Positions 1 to 5,406 of a stretch of 5,406 nucleotides of DNA are shown piece by piece. This DNA is from Gammaproteobacteria bacterium UBA2955 (GTDB lineage Bacteria; Pseudomonadota; Gammaproteobacteria; Pseudomonadales; Azotimanducaceae). Where the stretch lies: positions 1 to 5,406 of the forward strand of contig DEBN01000136.1 of NCBI GenBank assembly GCA_002348825.1, given 5' to 3'. Position 1 is the stretch's first letter; each line of letters begins with the position of its first letter. Both the position numbers and the translations under genes were made by a program. The notes under the pieces were generated by a model. The model did not search any database. It was not told where the DNA came from and was given only the letters and a program-made list of their open reading frames with translations.

Positions 1-13
1 AGAATTAGAAGCC

Positions 14-18
14 AGGAG
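14..18 (+). promoter_or_regulatory. Shine-Dalgarno site of the carboxylesterase gene
   Basis: AGGAG lies six bases before the ATG at 25, a normal spacing. An in-frame TAG occupies 22-24, directly before the ATG, so translation of this frame cannot begin further upstream. The ribosome site and the stop together fix the start. Confidence 0.8.
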
Positions 19-24
19 CGATAG

Positions 25-1836
25 ATGAAAAGGGTTATTTTTGGGCTTCTAGGAATTTTGCTCATTCCTGCGCTGGCTATATTTTGGTACCTCAGCCGCT
101 TTGGAGGCGATGCGCTAATCCCGGAGATTTCGCAGGAGACCTTAACAGATACGCAGTCGGGTCCCGTAGTAGGTTTTATCGATGACGGTGTGAATGTATG
201 GCTAGGGATTCCCTATGCGAAGCCACCGACCGGAGATCTGCGCTGGCGTGCGCCTCGAGCGGTAGAGCCATGGGATACGCCAAAACCTGCGATCAAGTTT
301 GGTGATGAATGTCCTCAGGGAATGCTGGGCGCATCGGGTAACGAAGATTGTCTGTATTTAAATGTTTGGAGTGCAGACTCAGAATCCGCGGCGAAGCCCG
401 TAATGTTCTTTATACATGGCGGAGGCAACGTTTTCGGTAGTGCCGACGCGGGCGGCTTATACGATGGCCGTCGCTTCGCGGCTAACCATGACGTTGTGCT
501 GGTATCGATTAACTACCGGCTGGGCACTTTAGGCTGGTTTTCTCATCCAGCGTTAAAAGTAGCTGCAACTGAGCCCATGGCGGCAAAGGATAATTCTGGA
601 AATTATGGAACTCTGGACATTATTGCAGCCCTAGAGTGGGTGCAGACAAACATCAGCGCGTTCGGAGGCGATCCTGGCAACGTAACAATTTTCGGCGAAT
701 CGGCTGGAGGTTGGAATGTGATGTCCATGGTCGTTTCGCCGCTGGCCGCTGGTCTTTATCACAAGGCGATAGCGCAAAGCGGCGGTCTTCGATTAGTGGA
801 TATGGACAGCGCGGAAAGCTATGTAGCTGATGGTGGATTGCCTCGCAGTGGCAGAGAGGAAATGAATCGACTGCTGCAGCTCCATGGCAGAGCCACGAAT
901 CCGGAGGAGAGTACGGCGATTCAAAACGAGATGAGCTCCGAGGAAGTCGCGAATTTTTTGCGCAGCTCGGCGGTAGAGAAGTTCTTCGAACCGCTAAAAC
1001 CTAGTCAGGACGCAGAGCCCGACAGCGAGATCGAACAAACTGCGCCGGCCCCCTTCATTCTTTGGAGTTATATGGATGAGATTCCGCTCAATTTGCTGGC
1101 CGATGGCTATGTGCTACCGAACAATACCGATGTATTAGAGGTGTTGTCGGACTCGGAAAAATTCAACGCCACACCGATAATTCTTGGCAGTAATAAACAC
1201 GAAACGAAACTATTCACCCTCTCGAACCCCTGGTTTACGCATCGAATGTTTGGGTTTCCCGTTATGGTGAAAAATAAGGACGATTATTTTCAATCGGTTA
1301 AATATGGATCGCTTTACTGGAAAGCGCTCGGCGTAGACGAAATCGCCGCTGTGTTGAAAGAATCGCAGCAGCCTGATGTGTATGCCTACCGCTTTGATTG
1401 GGGTAATTTGCGTAACTTGTTAACGCTGAATCTGCGGGACCTGCTGGGCGGCGCCCATGCGCTGGAACTGCCGTTCGTCTTTGGCAATTTAGATTTACTA
1501 GAGACCGCCCTAGTGCTCGCTGACCAACAGGCTGCTAGAAATCTATCCGATAGCATGATGAGCTATTGGGCTGAATTTGCACATACCGGTAATCCTGCTA
1601 AAGGCCGTGATGGTGATCTGACGCTTTGGCAATCCTGGAGCAACGCTGAATCCGAGGAACGTCAGATAATCTTTGATGAAGCAGACTATGGCGGTGTGAG
1701 AATGTCTAACGAATTGGTTAATTTCGACACCATTTTGGCCGAATTGATCGATGACGATACGCTGGATTCGGACGCCAGATGCGAATTGAGCCAACGCATG
1801 TTTCCGCATCTGTCACCTCGAGTTTGCTCGGGGTAG
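25..1836 (+). CDS. Membrane-anchored type-B carboxylesterase/lipase family protein
   Basis: This 603-residue protein belongs to the type-B carboxylesterase family (alpha/beta hydrolase fold), which cleaves carboxylic esters through an acyl-serine intermediate. Residues 4-23 form one hydrophobic segment after Lys2-Arg3. There is no lipobox or clear cleavage site, so I read it as a signal anchor with the enzyme in the periplasm. Visible motifs are EDCLYLNVW (107-115), the oxyanion-hole HGGG (131-134), and FGGDPGNVTIFGESAGG with nucleophile Ser226. The likely acid is Glu393 (NKHET), and the likely base is His478 (GAHALELPFVFGN). Only four cysteines occur: Cys96/Cys109 match the first disulfide loop of the family, and Cys586/Cys601 sit at the C-terminus, fitting an oxidising compartment. 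At 603 residues it is longer than many bacterial members because of the anchor and a charged segment around 320-345. The substrate cannot be told from sequence. A candidate terminator follows directly. Confidence 0.95.
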   Translation: MKRVIFGLLGILLIPALAIFWYLSRFGGDALIPEISQETLTDTQSGPVVGFIDDGVNVWLGIPYAKPPTGDLRWRAPRAVEPWDTPKPAIKFGDECPQGMLGASGNEDCLYLNVWSADSESAAKPVMFFIHGGGNVFGSADAGGLYDGRRFAANHDVVLVSINYRLGTLGWFSHPALKVAATEPMAAKDNSGNYGTLDIIAALEWVQTNISAFGGDPGNVTIFGESAGGWNVMSMVVSPLAAGLYHKAIAQSGGLRLVDMDSAESYVADGGLPRSGREEMNRLLQLHGRATNPEESTAIQNEMSSEEVANFLRSSAVEKFFEPLKPSQDAEPDSEIEQTAPAPFILWSYMDEIPLNLLADGYVLPNNTDVLEVLSDSEKFNATPIILGSNKHETKLFTLSNPWFTHRMFGFPVMVKNKDDYFQSVKYGSLYWKALGVDEIAAVLKESQQPDVYAYRFDWGNLRNLLTLNLRDLLGGAHALELPFVFGNLDLLETALVLADQQAARNLSDSMMSYWAEFAHTGNPAKGRDGDLTLWQSWSNAESEERQIIFDEADYGGVRMSNELVNFDTILAELIDDDTLDSDARCELSQRMFPHLSPRVCSG

Positions 1837-1837
1837 G

Positions 1838-1884
1838 CGCAGTTATGTATCTGCAAATTGCAGATGATCACTGCGGCGGTTTTT
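1838..1884 (+). terminator. Candidate Rho-independent terminator after the carboxylesterase gene
   Basis: Two bases after the stop codon, CGCAGT (1838-1843) can pair with ACTGCG (1870-1875). Inside it, 1845-1846 can pair with 1867-1868, and ATCTGCA (1849-1855) pairs with TGCAGAT (1859-1865) around a three-base loop. A single mismatch and a bulge separate these helices. Five T residues follow at 1880-1884, but four bases (GCGG) lie between stem and T run, which is not ideal. The opposite strand has no T run after the hairpin, so it should act only on the forward transcript. The inner part is a 17-base palindrome, so a protein-binding site is an alternative reading. Confidence 0.5.
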
Positions 1885-2152
1885 CGTTCATTCGGCAGGC
1901 GGCCGACACTCTACTGATAAACAATTAGGTCTCAATAGAGCGACCGAACTCGGTCAATGTTGCTGTCGCTTTACTGGCTGGTTACAAGTCCGCCAAAATT
2001 TGATGTCAGGCTCCATCCCCAACGTCGCGATAGCGGATTTCACACTCGCAAAAACAATGGTCACCCCTGGCCTGATCTGTCCGCTATGCTCAGGCTAATG
2101 TCGTCGAACTGGTCGCTGGGTTCCTCGAGCTATGCCACATAGTTTCGGGTAA
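1885..2152. other. Intergenic region between convergent genes, no supported gene
   Basis: This gap lies between the ends of the carboxylesterase and the alpha/beta hydrolase genes. A forward frame of 61 codons (1957-2142) is open but has no ribosome site and no recognisable domain. The reverse strand is also open from 2094 to 1954 without a convincing start, so neither frame is called. Short inverted repeats are present: GACCGA/TCGGTC (1942-1955, two-base spacer), ATAGCGGA (2030-2037) with TCCGCTAT (2080-2087), and TCAGGC (2006-2011) with GCCTGA (2070-2075). On the reverse strand a weak stem at 2072-2059 is followed by ATTGTTTTT (2058-2050), a poor candidate terminator for the hydrolase gene. 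The region could be decayed coding sequence or a dispersed repeat. Confidence 0.4.
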
Positions 2153-3130
2153 TCAGCGGCTCATGAACTGTCTGATGGTTTCAATCGCTTCGGGCGCATT
2201 GGCAAGATCACAGTGGTCGACACCCGCGATTTCTAAAAATTCCGCATTTGGAATATGGTCTGCCAGGTAGCGCCCCATGCGGGACGGAACGGCCAGATCG
2301 CCGGCAAAGTGAACGACCAGGGTTGGACAGCGCAGGTTGGGTAATAGAGCTCTTACGTCCAGCGTTTTCATGTATTCAACGATCTGAATAATAGACCTCT
2401 TATCCGCTAGAAGTTTCTCAAACCCTTTGTAGGTGGCGTCATCCATCACCTCTCGGGATATGCTTGGGAACAGAATGTCGCGCGCGTTTCCTTGACCCCA
2501 ATTTTCACCGGTGACGTTAAGGGATCTTTCAGAAATGCCGATTGGATAATCTTCAGAACGGATAAATTTTGCCGTCGTGCCGAATAGTATTAAACCACGC
2601 ACCCTATGGGGATTCTCCTCGGCAAATTTAATGCTCATTGGACCGCCTTCTGATATGCCCATGAGAAAAAATTTCTCGCTCTGGGTCGAGTCAGCGACGG
2701 CTTGAATGTCTTTAACCCGCTCGGGAAGGGTGGCCACAGCTGATATAGGGTCTGACAGTCCCTGGCCCCGCTTATCAAAATTTATTACCCGAGCGAATTT
2801 CCCCAGTGCCTCCATGGTGTTTTTTATTGGCGGCAGATTTGCAGAGACGTGAAGGTTTGAAATTATTCCGGGTGAAACCAGAAGCGTGGGATCTGTCTTC
2901 CCCTGAACGTTGTAAGCGATGTTCACCCCGTCTGAGTCGGCGAATTGGATCGGATGGGGTGAGGGGGAACTTAACTGTGTCAGCGAGAGGTGTGTTTGCT
3001 TATCATCAGGCCGGAATAAGCGGAATAAAAAGCTCCGGCCGACTGTTATTAGCGCACCAAAAATAACCAAGGCCGCAGCAATGCCACTCAAAACCCCCTC
3101 ATTGCTGTCAAACCAACTCCAAAGATCCAC
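2153..3130 (-). CDS. Membrane-anchored alpha/beta hydrolase, cyclase-associated (LipJ-like) type
   Basis: The protein is 325 residues when read from GTG at 3130-3128. It resembles the alpha/beta hydrolase domain found fused to class III adenylate cyclases (as in mycobacterial Rv1900c/LipJ) or to winged-helix regulators, but here it stands alone. Residues about 12-32 form a single membrane segment. Acidic residues precede it and several arginines follow (RSFLFRLFRP), so by the positive-inside rule the catalytic domain should be cytoplasmic. Visible motifs are VNIAYNVQG, NFDKRGQGLSD, GISEGG with nucleophile Ser160, a likely acid Asp278 in AGDLAVP, and a likely base His306 in GVDHCD. A small cap lies between, ending in LDVRALLPNLRCP. 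The triad is complete, so hydrolase activity on an ester or related bond is expected; the substrate is unknown. The frame stays open up to an ATG at 3343, but that extension lacks family features. The gene converges on the carboxylesterase and diverges from the ceramidase. Confidence 0.9.
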   Translation of the reverse strand: MDLWSWFDSNEGVLSGIAAALVIFGALITVGRSFLFRLFRPDDKQTHLSLTQLSSPSPHPIQFADSDGVNIAYNVQGKTDPTLLVSPGIISNLHVSANLPPIKNTMEALGKFARVINFDKRGQGLSDPISAVATLPERVKDIQAVADSTQSEKFFLMGISEGGPMSIKFAEENPHRVRGLILFGTTAKFIRSEDYPIGISERSLNVTGENWGQGNARDILFPSISREVMDDATYKGFEKLLADKRSIIQIVEYMKTLDVRALLPNLRCPTLVVHFAGDLAVPSRMGRYLADHIPNAEFLEIAGVDHCDLANAPEAIETIRQFMSR

Positions 3131-3377
3131 TGTGAGTCTCCCGAGTTTTACTACCAAGACAGGTGAGTGTCGCAGAAAAGGCCGAAGATGGAAAAGCAAT
3201 TTGCTACGACTATTGCGAATCGGCCAGAGCCGTGCCCACGGATGAAGTTTCCAAGCGCCGTTAGCGTGTAAAATCAACAGCGGTTGCGCTCGTCTTGGCC
3301 CGATATCATTGAGCGAGTATTGGTGCAGATGCAGCGTACGCATGTCTTATCAGCGTACTGAAGGGTGTTCCAGCAGC
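3131..3377. promoter_or_regulatory. Divergent intergenic region, likely holding promoters for both flanking genes
   Basis: With the preferred starts, 247 bases separate the divergent hydrolase and ceramidase genes, so promoters for both must lie here or inside the genes. The best forward -10-like element is TAAAAT at 3269-3274, but I find no good -35 partner at 16-18 bases. No convincing promoter is seen for the reverse gene. An 8-base direct repeat CAGCGTAC occurs at 3332-3339 and 3351-3358 in the ceramidase leader, and the first copy overlaps the palindrome GCGTACGC (3334-3341). The assignment as regulatory rests on gene layout more than on motif quality. Confidence 0.4.
3138..3142 (-). promoter_or_regulatory. 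Shine-Dalgarno site deciding the GTG start of the alpha/beta hydrolase
   Basis: Read on the reverse strand, GGGAG lies seven bases before the GTG at 3130. The protein then begins DLWSWFDSNEG followed by a membrane helix, a usual layout for short anchored proteins of this kind. The only in-frame ATG upstream, at 3343, adds 71 residues rich in Arg, His, Pro and Leu, and reaches to within 35 bases of the ceramidase start. Confidence 0.6.
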
Positions 3378-5393
3378 ATGAAATCTCGATGCAGAAAATT
3401 ACCGTTTTTACTTTTGATCCTGCTCGCTTCGCCAGTATGTGCGCTTGATGCGGCAACGCCCTATCTTGTTGGTCGCGGTCTCGCTGATATAACAGGACCG
3501 CTGCACGGTATGCAGATGTGGGGTTTTGGTCGTGCGGATCAGGTGACAGAAGGGCTGCATATTAGGCAGCGCTCCCGTGCGTTTGTGGTCGCGCAGGCCG
3601 AGGATCCCGCCAAGCGGCTGGTATTCGTCAGCGCTGACTTAGGCAGTATCGAACACCACATAACTTTAGCCGTTATCGACCGATTACGAGATCGATACGG
3701 CGACGCCTACACGATAAAGAATGTCATTCTCAGCGCTACCCATACTCATGCGGGCCCCGGCGGATATTGGCATTCGCGCCTCGATAATGGTTTTGATGGG
3801 GGATTTTACCCAGAGTACTTCGAGGCGATTGTGAGCGGAATTACGAGCTCGATTGTCGAGGCACACGAAGACCTTCAGCCAGGCAACATCTATCTCGCAA
3901 AGAAACGCATCGCGAATGCGGGTGCCAACAGGTCCATGACCGCCTATCTTGAAAATCCACAGAGGGAACGAGACCAGTACGCCGCAAATACGCCAACCGA
4001 GATGACCCTGCTAAAGTTTGTCGGTAACTCTGGCGCTATCGGCGCGCTCAATTGGTACGCACTTCATCCTACCGCTATGAATTTTTATAACCGCTTGGTT
4101 TCGGGTGACCATAAGGGCTACGCGTCATGGCGAATGGAACAATTGCGCGGCAATCGTTACACAGAGAAAAACGGCTTTGTAGCGGCGTTTGCTCAGGCAG
4201 ATGCTGGAGACGTGACACCGAACACAAACCTCGATAATACTGGGCCCGGTAAGACGGATTTCGAAACCACAAAGATCATGGGCGAACGCCAGTTACAGGC
4301 TGCTTTAGCGGCGTATGCGAACGCTAGTGAGCCGCTTGCAGGTCCAATTAAAACGCGTCAGATTTATGTCGACCTGCGCGACTATCAAATAGACCCGAGG
4401 TTCACAAAAGCCGGAGAGCAAACGACCTGTCCCTCCGCCTATGGCTATTCGTTTGCCGGAGGGTCAACCGAGGATGGCGGCGGGCATTTTTTGTTTCGAG
4501 AGGGGATGACCGAACAAAGTTTTGTGCTGGACTTTTTAATTAGATGGTTAGCCGATGCGCCGAGATGGACGGAGCGCGTTCGAAGTTGCCAATCTCCTAA
4601 GCCGATTCTTTTTGAGACGGGCAGTGGCGAGCCACCGCTGCAATCGCAAATTCGGTCGGTGACTTTGGCGCTCGTGGGGCAACTGGCGATACTGGCGTTG
4701 CCCGCTGAAGTGACAACCATGGCGGGGCGGCGCCTAAAAACAGCGGTTATGCAAGAGTTGGGAGAATTAGCAACTCATATTGTTATCGCGGGTTACGCCA
4801 ACGGCTACGCGGGGTATGTCACTACCCCTGAAGAATACCTAGTCCAACAATACGAGGGCGGGCATACCCTGCACGGCCGCTGGACGCTGCCCGCGTATCA
4901 GCAAATTGCGAACGGCCTTGCCAGTGGCATCAAAGCGGGCAGCCAAACTACCTCAAAGACGGTTTACGATGATTGGCGCGGCAAGTCTTTCGCAACTTCG
5001 TTGCCTGGTAGGGAAAATCGAGAAATTCCAGAGCACGTCAACTACGGCGATTTATATTCGAAACATCGCGGACATAAACCCGAGTATTCTGGCGGCGAAA
5101 CCGTTGCAGCGGAGTTCTGGTCGAGTCATCCAACGGATGCTTTCAGAACCGACGTCAATTATCTGCGGGTAGAGCACAAGACCAATAGCGGCTGGAAAAC
5201 AGTAGCAACCGACAGTGATTGGAGCACTAAAGTGCGTTGGCGTTCTGAAAATGGCGCCATGGTTGCGACGCTGAGTTGGCACATACCAACCGAAGTGGCA
5301 TCCGGCGAATATCGGTTAATTCACGCGGGTATTGACCCGCATGGAGCCGAGTTTTTCGGGGTTTCGGGTGAGATTCGCATCGAGCAGCGCTAG
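3378..5393 (+). CDS. Secreted neutral/alkaline (non-lysosomal) ceramidase, Thr at the nucleophile position
   Basis: Neutral ceramidases hydrolyse the amide bond of ceramide, giving a sphingoid base and a fatty acid, with a zinc-dependent active site. Read from ATG 3378 the protein has 671 residues, close to the Pseudomonas aeruginosa enzyme. Residues 1-22 are a Sec signal peptide (basic start, LPFLLLILLASP core, likely cut after Val-Cys-Ala). The catalytic domain carries ADITGP (36-41), HTHAGPGGY with zinc ligand His122, NRS (184-186), His230 (ALHPTAMN), AGGSTEDG, Glu444 (LPAEVTTMAG) and Tyr480 (GYANGYAGY). These correspond to the His, His, Glu and Tyr ligands of the P. aeruginosa structure. 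Cys351 and Cys404, the only cysteines of the mature protein, match a conserved pair. The last 140-150 residues fit the family's Ig-like C-terminal domain. The oddity is GDVTPN (277-282): Thr280 replaces the catalytic serine. The frame is open back to TTG 3309 and ATG 3342, but those starts would bury the signal peptide. AAGGG at 3361-3365 is a rather distant ribosome site. Confidence 0.93.
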   Translation: MKSRCRKLPFLLLILLASPVCALDAATPYLVGRGLADITGPLHGMQMWGFGRADQVTEGLHIRQRSRAFVVAQAEDPAKRLVFVSADLGSIEHHITLAVIDRLRDRYGDAYTIKNVILSATHTHAGPGGYWHSRLDNGFDGGFYPEYFEAIVSGITSSIVEAHEDLQPGNIYLAKKRIANAGANRSMTAYLENPQRERDQYAANTPTEMTLLKFVGNSGAIGALNWYALHPTAMNFYNRLVSGDHKGYASWRMEQLRGNRYTEKNGFVAAFAQADAGDVTPNTNLDNTGPGKTDFETTKIMGERQLQAALAAYANASEPLAGPIKTRQIYVDLRDYQIDPRFTKAGEQTTCPSAYGYSFAGGSTEDGGGHFLFREGMTEQSFVLDFLIRWLADAPRWTERVRSCQSPKPILFETGSGEPPLQSQIRSVTLALVGQLAILALPAEVTTMAGRRLKTAVMQELGELATHIVIAGYANGYAGYVTTPEEYLVQQYEGGHTLHGRWTLPAYQQIANGLASGIKAGSQTTSKTVYDDWRGKSFATSLPGRENREIPEHVNYGDLYSKHRGHKPEYSGGETVAAEFWSSHPTDAFRTDVNYLRVEHKTNSGWKTVATDSDWSTKVRWRSENGAMVATLSWHIPTEVASGEYRLIHAGIDPHGAEFFGVSGEIRIEQR

Positions 5394-5406
5394 CGACATA
5401 AGTGGC

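Noticed and set aside
1..28. End of an upstream gene overlapping the carboxylesterase start (frame 2-28, reading ELEARSDR then TGA, giving an ATGA overlap)
   Set aside because: Only eight codons are visible and another frame is also open to a stop at 22-24, so the existence and frame of an upstream gene cannot be decided from this window. Translational coupling is possible but unproven.
1942..1955. Palindrome GACCGA-AC-TCGGTC as a terminator
   Set aside because: No T run follows on either strand, and an inverted repeat of this size is expected about once in a few hundred bases when short spacers are allowed.
2050..2072. Terminator for the reverse hydrolase gene (stem 2072-2059 followed by ATTGTTTTT on the reverse strand)
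   Set aside because: The stem has only about four pairs with a mismatch and lies some 80 bases past the stop codon, too weak to list as a terminator.
1957..2142. Forward 61-codon frame in the convergent gap
   Set aside because: There is no ribosome site before its ATG, no recognisable domain, and the opposite strand is open over much of the same segment. It is treated as noncoding or remnant sequence.
3131..3343. N-terminal extension of the reverse hydrolase containing the string PLLILHANGAWK, which recalls the strand-plus-oxyanion segment of some alpha/beta hydrolases
   Set aside because: The rest of the extension has no hydrolase pattern, it precedes a membrane anchor, and a well-placed GGGAG plus GTG lies downstream. 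The resemblance is probably chance.
3309..3377. Longer ceramidase starts at TTG 3309 or ATG 3342
   Set aside because: Either would place 12 to 23 polar residues before the signal peptide, and neither has a good ribosome site. ATG 3378 directly opens a normal Sec signal sequence.
3398..3443. Lipoprotein signal in the ceramidase (Cys21 after Ser-Pro-Val)
   Set aside because: The residues before the cysteine do not fit a lipobox; cleavage after Val-Cys-Ala by signal peptidase I is the simpler reading.

Overview
The window carries three complete genes, all encoding hydrolases that act on ester or amide bonds of lipid-like or small organic substrates. Order and direction: a membrane-anchored type-B carboxylesterase (+, 25-1836), a membrane-anchored alpha/beta hydrolase (-, best read as 2153-3130), and a secreted neutral ceramidase (+, best read as 3378-5393). 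The two esterase genes converge on a 316-base gap (1837-2152). The hydrolase and ceramidase genes diverge from a 247-base gap (3131-3377).

The organism looks Gram-negative and probably gammaproteobacterial, perhaps marine or environmental. This rests on Shine-Dalgarno-type starts, signal-anchor and Sec signal sequences, base composition near half G+C, and a ceramidase whose length and motifs closely follow the Pseudomonas aeruginosa enzyme. No rRNA, tRNA or marker gene is present to fix the taxon. I saw no CRISPR array, tRNA or complete insertion sequence.

Region by region: the carboxylesterase has a complete Ser-Glu-His triad and four cysteines placed for two disulfides, so it should face the periplasm. 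It is followed by a long imperfect hairpin and a T run (1838-1884), a candidate terminator built around a 17-base palindrome. The next 268 bases (1885-2152) contain no gene I can support. The middle gene has a 396-codon open frame, but a GTG at 3130 preceded by GGGAG gives a 325-residue protein with a typical short N-terminal membrane anchor. Its charge distribution predicts a cytoplasmic catalytic domain. The ceramidase gene starts best at ATG 3378, where a clean signal peptide begins.

The most notable observation is in the ceramidase. All four zinc ligands known from the P. aeruginosa enzyme can be placed, but the conserved GDxSPN-type nucleophile motif reads GDVTPN, with threonine where the family has its catalytic serine. 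The enzyme may use a threonine nucleophile, may be altered in activity, or may belong to a natural subgroup with this residue.

Working together (inference): the secreted ceramidase would release sphingoid base and fatty acid outside the cytoplasm, the carboxylesterase would cleave esters in the periplasm, and the third hydrolase would act on the cytoplasmic face. The window may thus be a small lipid or ester scavenging locus, but nothing in the sequence proves co-regulation.
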